A stretch of DNA of 64,000 nucleotides from Aedes albopictus. Its lineage: Eukaryota; Arthropoda; Insecta; Diptera; Culicidae. Both the position numbers and the translations under genes were made by a program. Below, in pieces: positions 34,760 through 44,426 of the stretch; within the stretch, counting starts at the first letter, position 1, and each line of letters starts with the position of its first letter. A model generated the notes under the pieces. The model ran no database searches. It was not told where the DNA came from and saw nothing but the letters and a program-made list of their open reading frames with translations. The DNA lies in assembly GCF_035046485.1 (NCBI RefSeq), contig NC_085136.1, forward strand, positions 82,725,734-82,789,733, in the 5' to 3' direction.

Positions 34760-35180
34760 GACACTAGACCAGTCGATGACAAGAACCGCTAGATAAGAGT
34801 TATGTGCTTAGCAGGTAGTGCAGTCCGCGCACTGTTGAATTTCCAACTACAGCTTGGTACGTTCCGAATACTCAATAAAGAGGAGCGTACCCAAAGTGGT
34901 AGCCCCTTGAGCGCCATGTAGGCAGAGCAGCCCCGGTAAGGAAGCCTGCTTTAAACCGTCACCTACCAGAAAAAGCGAAACTACAGAAAACGGATTGATT
35001 TAACAGCAACAGACCAGGCAACGATTTAAGGATAACGATTGGAAAATCAAATCTTGGAACGTGAAAACTTTAATTCAACCCACACGTCTTGCGCACCTGG
35101 CTCGTGAACTGCAGAATACCGACGTTAATGAGGCTACGCAGACGTTAGCAGATCAGCGGAAAAAACTTTCGTTGAACCTG
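34760..35180 (+). pseudogene. RTE-like LINE 5' fragment inside FB2
   Basis: 34765-34850 matches the leader of the 11-kb RTE element (GATGACAAGAACCGC, TAAGAGTTATGTGCTTAGC, GGTAGTGCAG). Near 35040-35140 the frame reads WKIKSWNVKTL then TRLAHLARELQNTDV, the start of an APE-type endonuclease. Homology fades after about 35180. The rest of the RTE is missing, which is unusual because LINE truncation normally removes the 5' end. Confidence 0.75.
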
Positions 35181-35999
35181 TCATTGGAAAACTTTCATTT
35201 CGTTGCCAACCTCTGCGGCTTATAGCATGCGCTGCTAGAGCAATGCAAATCAGCAGTACCTATGAGAATGTCCGAGTGATGATACTTGCTTGCAGATTGA
35301 TACTACCATAACAGGATAACATGAAAAAAGTGACGCATTTAAACGCGTCCAAGCTTAAACTCGGCACGCTGCGATCAGAAATGTTTGAAAATTCTTCAGT
35401 AGGAAGTTGAAACGCGAGCGAAAATGCCTGCATGATACCCTGGTATCCTCAAAACTGAAATGGTTATATATCCGCCATTTTTTTTCAAAGATTTGAATAA
35501 TCTTGGGATTCGATTCAGAAACTTATCTTTTATTGGGAGCATATCCGGTTTGATTACCATGGTTTTCGGAAAATCCGGATTTTCAGGAACATATTCGGCA
35601 TGTCAGCTACAATAATCATCAAAGATCATAAACCAATAGTCTTGTCCAATCAGTCTTGTCATCAGTCCATTGGTGGGCTATTCCAGAAAAAAAATCTCAA
35701 CAAGTCATGGCCATCAATCACACTTTCTTACACCTCAACCCCTCTCAACCCCACAATGTATATTTATAAATATTTACGGATTTTCTGAAACTCCGGGCCC
35801 GGGTGTCCGGACCAGTTTATTCGCATAACATACCGATAGAGTGAGCACATATGAGTTCGGAGCTGAATCGGTATCTGAACGGACGTTCTTGAGCAGTAAG
35901 CTCTGACACGCAAGTTAAATTACTACTGCGTTTCAATCAAAACATTGAAAGCATTTATATTATTTTCGACTCCTGTTCAGTTCAAGTGCAACAGTACAT

Positions 36000-36720
36000 G
36001 AAAGAACAGCCTTAGTTTAAAAGAAGGAAAAAATATCAGATGAAAAACCTTCAGCTGCAACATATGAACAAAGTAAAATCAGGAAACTTGAATAAATCCC
36101 CAGAAGGTAAAACCACTGATGAAAAAAATCAGCAGTTGGTACATGACGCTGGGAAATTAGTAACCTTGAAAGAGCAGCCTATGTTTGAAAGAAGGAAAAA
36201 TATCTAAAAAAAGGCATCAGCTTATGAAGAACAGCTTGTGTTCAAAAAGAAAAATTTCTTCTGAAACATTCAGCAGTTGGTACAGCGTACAGGAAAACGA
36301 TGTTGGGGTCAGTATGACCCAAACAGGCACGCTGAACGCGCATTACGCCATCGTGGGGCGAATAACCTAACATCCTAGGAGGGTTAATAAACGTATAAGA
36401 ATAGCCTATGTTTTAAAGAAGGAAAAATACATGAGAAAAAGACAGCAGCTATAACATTCAAACATAGTAGAAATACGAAACTTGAAAGAATAGCCTATGT
36501 ACAAAAGAAGGAAAAATCATCGATAAAAAAATCACAACCATAACGTACACTGCCAGCACAAATAAGAAACTTGAAAGAACAGCATATGTTGAAAAGAAGG
36601 AGAAACCTTTGATGGATAAGCCAGTATGTGCTACACAAAAACGCAATGAAATGATTAACTTGAAAGAAGTGCCAATATTAAAGATAAGAATAAATCTTCG
36701 ATGGAAAATCAACTACTTCA
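36000..36720. repeat. ~87-bp degenerate tandem repeat inside FB2
   Basis: Units carry CTTGAAAGAACAGCCTATG then TTTGAAAGAAGGAAAAAT. Clear copies begin near 36001, 36171, 36400, 36484, 36574 and 36661; the last four are 84-90 bp apart. 36295-36390 interrupts with GGGGTCAGTATGACCC and CCTAGGAGGGTTAA, which resembles part of a TTAA-type MITE. The same core motif is in FB1 in reverse orientation. Confidence 0.8.
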
Positions 36721-39132
36721 CCAATGCCAACGAAAACTACATTGCAAAACAAGTTACCATAATAATAAAAACCCTTGAATGAAATATTTCCTGTTTAATG
36801 TTTGATATTATTAACATGATTAAATTGCTATACGACTTAACGTTAATTTGACCAAACATACTTTCAACCAAATAAGTTCAGCAACAAATAAATTCAGATA
36901 CCGAAATCTATAAAAAAAATTCCAATTAAATCTCTTTTCATCGATTAGTGCCTTTCGACCAGATGTCCATTCGACTAAATTTCATATGCTTCTTCTTCCA
37001 AAAAAATGGGTTTCGACCAAATGTCCATTCGTCCAAATGTCCTTTCGACCAAACGTACTTTCGACCAAATGTCATTCGACCAAACGTCATTCGACCAAAT
37101 GTCATTCGACCAAATGTCCTAAAGCCGAAATTCAGATGGCAATAGTTGAAAGAAATTTGGCCTATCGTGTTTGGAAAGGATCTAGAAATGCCGAAGATCA
37201 TAACCAGTTCAAACGTCTTCGTAATCGAGTGACAAGTTTAATTAAACTGTCAAAATCCAAATATGTTTCTCAATCGGTCGGCCCGGGTTATTCACAGAGA
37301 GCGATCTGGAAAAAACTAAAAAAAATGAGTGTTGTAGAGAAACGCGATAATGTGAGCAGTTTTGATGCGTCATGTGATCAAATTAATGACTACTTTTGTG
37401 CTAATTTTACTAATGATTCCACCTTAATACCAGCGTTTCCTAGTAACGAAGAAGGTTTTAGTTTTTCACCAACTAATGATCTTGAAACGAGTATTGCTAT
37501 ACATTCTATTAAATCAGATGCCATCGGTTTAGACAACCTTCCTTTGAAATTTCTTAAACATATTCTACCCTTCATCATACAGCAAATTACTTACATTTTC
37601 AATTTAATAATTCGAACAGGAAAGTTTCCGACAGTGTGGAAGGAAACAAACATTATTCCGATTAAAAAGAACAAGCGGATCAACGACATTAATAATTTAC
37701 GTCCCATTAGTATCTTATGCGGACTGTCAAAAGCATTTGAGAAAATCTTAAAGACTCAAATCCAAAGCTATCTTAGTGGTTTCGATCTTCTTAGTCCTTT
37801 TCAGTCCGGTTTTCGAGCTGGACATAGTACTACATCTGCTCTTCTGAAGGTACATGACGATATTCATAAGTTTGTGGACAAAAGAGGTTTGGCAATATTA
37901 ATGCTTATTGATTTTTCGAAGGCTTTCGACCGAGTGTCGCATTGTAAACTTTTGAAAAAGCTATCATCTAGTTTTTATTTTTCTAGCCAGGCTGTAAATA
38001 CGACTAAGTCGTATTTATGTCATCGGAAGCAAGTTGTTTATGCAAATAATAGTTTTTCTAAATCTTTATTTATTATATCCGGTGTGCCTCAGGGATCAGT
38101 TTTGGGTCCATTATTATTTACGATGTTTATAAACGATCTACCAAGTATTTTAAAACATTGTCAAATTCATATGTTCGCTGATGATGTTCAGCTTTATCTT
38201 TGTTCTGATAGTCTAATCTTAAATGAAATCGCCCGTTTAGTCAATCTTGATCTTGCCAGACTTCTTCATTGGTCTGAGAAAAACCTACTACAAATAAATG
38301 GCTCCAAAACCAAAGCTATACTGTTTACAAGAAATACAAGACCGATAGTGTTACCGAGCATCTACTTAGGAAGTGAGCAGATTGAGTTTTTGGAAAAAGT
38401 GAACAATTTAGGAGTTGTTTTTCAAAACAACCTTGAGTGGGATGATCATATTAATGCTCAATGTGGCAAAGTATATGCTGGCTTAAGAAGATTAAGACTT
38501 ACAGCCAGTATGTTACCATGTAATGTTAAACTTATGCTATTCAAATCCTTGCTACTTCCTCATTTCATGTATGGCCTTGAACTGGTTATGAATGCATCTG
38601 CTAGAAGTTTGGACAGACTACGTGTTGCTTTGAATTGTTGTGTACGTTGGGTGTTCAACCTCAACAGATATTCTCATGTTACTCGTCTTCAATCGAAATT
38701 ACTCGGATGTTCGTTTTATCAGTTCTTAAAATTACGTTCCTGCTTTATGGTCTTCAAAATAATAAATTGCACCTCTCCTCAATATTTGAAAGATAAGTTG
38801 CAGCCTTTTAGAAGCAATAGAAATAGAAACTTTGTGCTTCCTACACATGATACGTCTCATTATGGAGGAACCTTTTTCATACGTAGCGTCATATATTGGA
38901 ATCAGCTTCCATCTTTGATCAAAAATATTAATTCGTACAGGAGTTTTCGTCAGGAATGTACTGAATGGTTGAATGGGGGGAATCAGCAAATGTAATAAGT
39001 ATATCAGCAGAAACTTTGTATTTAAGTTAGTTAAGTAGTTATTGCAACCTTCATATTTTCTTGCGAGTGTAGAAATTGAAAAGTATAAGCTTACTCTACA
39101 TGTTTCAAAATAAATAAATAAATAAATAAATA

Positions 39133-39330
39133 AGTTATGGGACTGCATAGGCCCAAACAGGAGCAAACTGTGTAGGAGATGTGGAGCCGAAGGCCATAAG
39201 GCACAAAGCTGCACGAGTCCACTCATTTGTCTGATTTGTACCGGGAAATCCGTGAACAACAGGCATCAAACGGGTGGTCCAAGGTGCCCGGCCTTCAAGG
39301 AAGCCGTAGTGAACAAATCATAGTGCAGGC
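39133..39330 (+). pseudogene. R1-like gag zinc knuckles
   Basis: The frame reads WDCIGPNRSKLCRRCGAEGH then KAQSC...LICLICTGKSVNNRHQTGG, giving tandem CCHC-type knuckles that bind RNA. This continues the ORF1 cut at about 31785. The first Cys pair and the upstream segment are lost or distorted at the LINE junction. Confidence 0.8.
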
Positions 39331-39419
39331 AGGTAACGCAGCTGAACCTGAGCCACTGTGACGCGGCTCAGCAACTGCGTTGTCAGGCGGCAATCGGATC
39401 GTGGATGGGTCCAGAAAAA

Positions 39420-40235
39420 TGTCGGCGATATGGACGTCGTGTAAAAACCCTGTAGCTGGTGTCTACCAGCTATGAGGACTTCATGGTCGTCAAAGTAATC
39501 GAGGTCTTCTTCTGTAGCTGTTATGCGCCTCCGTGGTTGCCGATTGAGCAGTTCACGCAGATGTTGGCCTGTATGACGACCATGTTAACAGTGCGATGGC
39601 CGGTGGTAATAGCGGGTGACTTTAATTCCTGGGCCGTGGAATGGGGAAGCCGTTTCACGAACCAGCGGGGTCAGATCCTGTTAGAGGCACTGGCCCTACT
39701 AGATGAAGACCTGTTGGCTAATGTCAGTACCAAGAGAACCTTTAGTCGGAACGGTGCGGAGTCCATAATTGACGTTGCTTTTATAGTCCTGGCATATTTA
39801 GTAGTTCGAACGGGAGAGTAGACGATAGCTACACTCACAGCGATCACCTGGCGGTTCGCTACAGTATCGACTACAACAACAGCAGGCAGTGGCTAGAGGA
39901 AGAGGCAGAGGCGGCTATGCCAAGGCCAAGCCCTCGCAGGTGGAAAACACTACTTCCGCGCCTGCCTACGGGCACGATCTGAGGAAGAGCGAAACGATTG
40001 ACGGGTGGTGTTTGGCTCTGTAAAAGCCGCGCTGGAGACCGTGATAAGGGCAAGCAAAAAGGCCTTCTTCGAGGTTTTTGGCAGAGTGCCAATGCGAATC
40101 CGTGGAGTGATGCCTGAAGCATCGTGATGGCCAAAACGAGAGGTGTAATAGCTCCTACAGAGAAACCTCCAGAGATGTTGGAGGGGATCATGGAGGGGCT
40201 TTTTCCGCAAAACCATGCTTGCCCCCCTTAGTTGG
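39420..40235 (+). pseudogene. R1-like endonuclease domain and linker
   Basis: An open frame at 39459-39821 has SCYAPPW, VVIAGDFNSWAVEWGSR and RNGAESIIDVAF. A frameshift follows, then YTHSDHLAVRY (39833-39865), the SDH block. The linker beyond (about 40090-40225) reads in shifting frames AKTRGVIAPTEKPPEMLEGI. RT is absent. APE-type endonuclease of an R1-clade LINE; inactive. Confidence 0.82.
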
Positions 40236-40289
40236 CGCCTATGCGTAGGTTCCGATGACCAAGAATGTTTCATACAAACTCAGGTACTT

Positions 40290-41290
40290 GTTACAATAAC
40301 AGCGACAAAAGTTTTCTTTTTGCTTTTCTCGTTCACCTAAGTGAACTGAAAGGCTATATGTTCACTCAAAAAACGAATTTTCGATAGAACGCTCGGAGGG
40401 TCAAGTCACATATACCAATCAACTCAGTTCGACGAATTGAGAGGATGTCTGTGTGTATGTATGTGTGTGTGTATGTATGTTTGTGTACAAAAAAGTTCAC
40501 TCACTTTTAAGGCACTTTCCATTGACCGATTTTTTGGATTATAGCTCGAATCGAACCGGATTTTTACCGCATTGTTTACTATTAAGAATGGTTCAGATTA
40601 GTCGAGGCGTTCTAAAGTTATGGTCATTTCAGTGATCCGGACCAGCACCGGTAGAACTGGCCACATATAAAACTGAACCAAGCCCCATCATGCGATACAT
40701 CAAACTGCGGCGATTTTTGTAACCTTTAGCATGGTTGACAAATTTTGTGCGGAAATCAACACTGAAGACCGAAAATTCTACGAGATCGGCCTAAAATTCA
40801 AGATGGCGGACTAATATCCAAAATGGTGACTCCAAATTCAAGATGGCGGCTGTTTAATGGAGTTTTAGGCCCTAAAACCATGCAATTTGGGTATATTTTG
40901 TATGGGGAAAATGTCTGGAGTCCAAAAATGGCGAACTGAATATCCAATATGGCGGTCTAAAATCTAAGATGGCGGCTCCAAATTCAAGATGGCGGCTGTT
41001 TAATGAAATTTTAGGCCCGAAAACCTTGCAACATGGGTATATTTGGCAGAATAAAGATGACGGAATCTAAACATGGCGACCAGAATTTCCAAGATGGCGA
41101 TCTAAAATCCAAGACTGCGGCTGTTTAAAGCAGTTTTAGACCCTTAATACATGCAATATGGGTATATTTGGTATGGGAAACATGTCTGGAGTCCAAAAAT
41201 GGCAACCGCAATATTCAAGATGGCAGCACAAACAGCAAGGTGGCTCTAAATCCATGCCATATGAGTTTATTTGATTCAAAATTCAAGATA
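40290..41290 (-). mobile_element. Microsatellite-bearing repeat, shorter reverse copy
   Basis: TTTTCTCGTTCACCTAAGTG, GGCTATATGTTCACTC, GGTCAAGTCACATATACCAA and a (TG)n/(TATG)n tract (40445-40490) mirror the right end of the 20.8-24.5 kb element. Beyond lie diverged tandem units with AAGATGGCGGC, GTTTTAGGCCC and GGGTATATTTGGTATGGG, period about 150 bp (40780-41290). Confidence 0.75.
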
Positions 41291-42714
41291 GCGCATTTTT
41301 CTTAAGAGTTTGAGGCTCAAGCATCAAAGCTAGATGAACGATATTACGATATTCGTAATCACCTGTCACAATTCCACTGGATGAAAGGATTCCCACATAG
41401 TGTAAGCAAAAGAGACACCCTCAAGTCAGTCGATAGAGATGGCATGTGTGCACGCCACACCGTTCGCCATGCCATGTAAATGATCCTACTTAAGGCCCGC
41501 ATCACGTGCGTACAGTCATCGAGCTGGTACCTACACAGTTAGGTGCACGATTACGAAGGTATGATGCCAGCCACTCTTCAGTTTAATTCATGCAAATGGA
41601 GTATTCTCTCAGGCACAGATTATACGTGGAACGTGAGCACTTGACTCGGAAAGACACGCTCTGAGGGGCAACGAGAAGACAACGTAAATTGATTTGCTTA
41701 ATAAATTACGGGGAATTACGGTGGATGGCGGCGTGCACCATTCTGAACAACTGTCGACAGACAGATGATGGGGGGATGTATCTCTATTGAGAGGAACTTG
41801 AAATAGAGCTTTTGAGGAATTTAGATATTCAGCGAAACTAAAGCGTTTTTTTTTTGTAGCAGATGAAGTTGGCTAGGAGAAACGTTCAGTCATCTTCAAA
41901 AGTATAATTTGGTGAGTTCGTTTCATTCTAATATAGTAGTAAATCATGCAGAAACCAGATCGCCTAGACAAAGTCTTCGAACTTAAATTATTCATTTTCG
42001 ATCGAAACAAGATACATTTCTATTTGATTTGAATTGATGGTATGTGAAGAGGATCAATATTTCTGAGAACTTCATCTCGTAAGTTACTTGAGTCGCAATA
42101 TCACTCTCTTTTCACCAGCATGCAATAAGCTTCTCGATAGACTTTGCTGCATTGAGAACACTGCATAAAGGTACCTAAGTATGTACACTGGAAGTAAGTA
42201 AGAAACATGACGACGTTTCAGAGTACATGCATATGGATACGTTTTATGGCTAAGGAGCCACTAGAAAATGCAAATGGAAATGGATGTGGGACTATCGTTG
42301 CTACCTTTTGAAAACCTTTCAGTTTTCCACCAACCGATACAAAGCGAAAGTAACTGCTTTCAAAACACTAGGTACTTTGTCAATAACTCACTTGTCGTCA
42401 CCCAACAACCATCGCAAAGCGGTTTGCTATCGAATGCAATGACCAAGCTACTAGCCCCCAACGAAATCCATTTTACTTTACAATTTGTGGTCCAGTCAAA
42501 CATGAACGGTTCCGTATCCGCTTAACCTGAGAACGGCATTAGTCTCTTGCTGCAGTAAGCCTTATCCTTCCATCTAGCGCAGGGGTTCTCAGCCTGACTG
42601 GCACAGGTCAAATTTCGGCAATTTTCAGAATCAGTTCACAGACCACCACCCGAGACCCACGATTTCCCATCTGAATACCCCTGAACCATCCCGATCTGAA
42701 GCAAAACTACTCAC
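41291..42714. other. No coding seen; probable intron of the minus-strand gene
   Basis: Unique-looking sequence downstream (on the minus strand) of the host exon donor at 42714. The 85-codon plus-strand frame at 42268-42525 is unsupported. No repeat boundaries were found. Confidence 0.4.
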
Positions 42715-43173
42715 CGTACTCGTCGTCATCGGACAGGGCCATCGCTTGCAGCCGCGAAATGGCCTGCTCCTCGAGCCGCTGCTCCTTGATGGTGGCATCC
42801 AGCTCCAGGTCCGAGTCGGTTTCGGTGCAGTTGGACTGGTTCCGGTTTACGTCGGCACCGCAGTCATCGTCGCCGCAGCTATCGTGCGGAAACAGATGCG
42901 ACGGACAGCCATTTATCATCGTCGTCGTTGTAGTCGTGGCCGTGCTGCCAACAACGGCTTTGTTCTGATTTTTCACTAGGACATTGTTGTTGTTGTTGAT
43001 GTTTGTGATGTGGTTGCTGTTGTTGTTGTTGTTGTAGTTGCTTTCGCTTAATTCTCCATCCACATCAATCAGATTGTCGTTAAGCTCGGCCTCACGTCGA
43101 AACGATTGAACATCGTCGGATTCCACGCTGAGCCGACCGTAAGCTCTCCGTGGTGGCCGGGAGCTGTTTTTGT
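42715..43173 (-). CDS. Internal coding exon of an unidentified host gene
   Basis: 459 nt on the minus strand. The acceptor CTTCTAG lies just upstream (43174-43175) and the donor G/GTGAGT just downstream (42714 and below). Both introns are phase 1, so the exon is symmetric (153 codons). The peptide begins KNSSRPPRRAYGRLSVESDD. It has a serine- and acid-rich segment, an Asn-rich tract (YNNNNNS...), a poly-Thr run, and an acidic end (TETDSDLELD, EEQAISRLQAMALSDDDEY). No transmembrane segment or enzyme motif. Low-complexity Asn and Thr runs are common in insect regulatory or scaffold proteins. Codon use and splice framing differ from the surrounding repeats. I do not recognise the gene. Apparent plus-strand frames here are shadows. 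Confidence 0.7.
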
Positions 43174-43714
43174 CTAGAAGAGCGGATAAATGGACAGAGA
43201 AAAAAATGGCAGAGATTGACATCAGATCTATCAGAGGGGGAGCATTAAAGGTATCATCAGTCTGTGATTTGGGAAGAATAAAAGTCGGCGATAGGGTGGA
43301 GCTGGTTGGTTCTTATGAATAAATCAGTTCTTTTGAAAGTTGAAAAAAAATTTAGGAACTTTTAGTCTAATAGCTATTGTTTCTGATTCTTATGCAACAA
43401 GTCCCGGGTCCTTATCCATGACTTGTCCCTTTCCTTATACTTGCCCAAACACAAAGCAATGCTCAAACATCGAATTTTCATTAGTGCCAAATAGATGTTT
43501 ACTCTTTAGTACATTCCTTGTCAAATATTTGACCCCGTATAAGGACTGTATCGTTAATTATGACTATACTTTTGAGCAGGGATGCCAGGTGAAAATGTCT
43601 TGTCATGTCTTCACAGTCCATATTATGGCTTTGGTACAACATTTATATTAAAAATCAAAATGTATGCTATGTTCTCACTGCGCTCTATATCAAGTTCTAT
43701 AGCGTGGTGACATC
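43174..43714. other. Probable intron; no feature seen
   Basis: Upstream intron side of the host exon. AT-rich, with a 103-codon frame at 43340-43651 that has no recognisable domain. No inverted or tandem repeats. Confidence 0.4.
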
Positions 43715-44426
43715 CTATATCCGTATGGCTTCCCCACGAATACCATGGAAATTCCTTAACATGCTTCCGAAGAATTCCTGCAGCATTTGTCATAGAGATC
43801 CTGCAGAATTACCCAGGGAATTTCTCCATGATTTGACTGGAAATAACTACATAATTTAACAGAATGTACCCTCCAGAACTCACATGAAATTTACTTCAGG
43901 AGTTCTCTAAGAAGTCTTCGAGCAATAATGTATGGTACTCTAAGGATTTCTTCCGAATACTTCCCGGTTTTCCCGAAAATTCTCAAGAAGTTTCTCGGAT
44001 TCATTTCCAAGAGTTCATCAAAAAATCCGTGAATTCCTTCAGAAGATCCTCGAGAATTCTTCCTGAAGTTCCTTGAAAATTCCTCCAAGAGTTCCTCGGG
44101 AATTCCTTCAGAAGTTAATCGGGGATTCCTACAGGAGGTCATTGGAAATTCATTCGGCAGTTCCTCAGGAACTTCTCTAGGAATGTTTCGGGAATTCCTC
44201 CAGGAGTTCTGCGAGAATTCTTTCAGGCGTTTTACAGGAACTTCTCCAGGACAATTTGGGGTATCCCTCCAAAAGTTCCTCAGTCATCCCTCCAGGAGTT
44301 CTTCGGAAATGTCTTCATGAGTTTTGTGAGAATTCCTCCAGGAGATCCTCGCGAAATCCTCGTGGAGTTCCTCGGGAATTCCTCTAGGAGATCATTGGGA
44401 ATTCCTCCAAGAGATCATCGGAAATT
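43715..44426. repeat. Degenerate ~24-bp repeat block, left part
   Basis: Tandem imperfect units GGGAATTCCTCCAGGAG with TTCCTC, about 23-24 bp. Split by the RTE insertion; the last 13 bp (44414-44426, ATCATCGGAAATT) are the left target duplication. The block continues at 47134. Confidence 0.88.

Larger units (their letters stand above)
34553..37126. mobile_element. Foldback element FB2 (ATTTGGTCGAA-unit TIRs)
   Basis: The 9-bp direct repeats GAAATTCAG (34544-34552, 37127-37135) flank termini GGATCTATGACATTT and, inverted, GGCTTTAGGACATTT. The arms of about 200 bp (34553-34758 and 36934-37126) are tandem units of about 15 bp with core ATTTGGTCGAA. They end internally with matching GGCACTAATSGATGAAAAG. 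Excision restores the host LINE frame exactly. The interior holds an RTE 5' fragment, unknown sequence, and a degenerate ~87-bp tandem repeat. No transposase frame. Confidence 0.92.
33289..38995 (+). pseudogene. LINE ORF2: endonuclease-RT, split by a duplication and FB2
   Basis: The start is Met 33289 or 33358. Endonuclease: NICHLNIQSL (33448), CLTESWL (about 33540), VGDFNTDF (about 33875), FSRHDVIF (about 34073). A 208-bp tandem copy (34108-34315) shifts the frame, giving a stop at 34126. The frame resumes in the second copy and runs to NREIQ at 34552. FB2 follows, and the frame resumes without shift at 37136 (MAIVERNL). RT: LIDFSKAFDRVSH (about 37905), GVPQGSVLGPLLF (about 38080), FADDVQLY (about 38175), then a thumb and C-terminal region to the stop at 38993-38995. 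From 37136 to the end there is no other lesion. Confidence 0.88.
31790..39132 (+). mobile_element. Two-ORF LINE (CR1/L2-like group) nested in the R1 copy
   Basis: Components: 5' leader, ORF1 (32132-32926), a 362-nt spacer, ORF2 (33289-38995, interrupted), and a 3' UTR ending in (AAAT)n at 39108-39132. The left edge is approximate; no exact target duplication was found. ORF2 contains a 208-bp tandem duplication and the foldback element FB2. Without FB2 the element would be about 4.8 kb. The coding sequence is otherwise well preserved. Confidence 0.8.
30265..40235 (+). mobile_element. R1-clade LINE remnant (plus), split by a 7.3-kb LINE
   Basis: Two parts: 30265-31785 (5' leader and gag ORF1) and 39133-40235 (gag zinc knuckles, endonuclease, start of linker). 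Between them sits a second LINE. The RT is missing: homology ends near 40235 after a segment equivalent to EMLEGI..GLFP. The leader contains GGAGCCTGTGGGGTACC near 30355. The same family as the minus-strand copy at 18.6-24.8 kb, judged by shared NLDEIT and GDFN motifs. Confidence 0.78.

Noticed and set aside
32132..38995. Two-ORF LINE considered as a host gene
   Set aside because: Endonuclease and RT motifs and the (AAAT)n tail show it is a retrotransposon.
42746..42979. Plus-strand frames over the host exon
   Set aside because: Shadows of the minus-strand exon, which has matching splice sites and biased composition.
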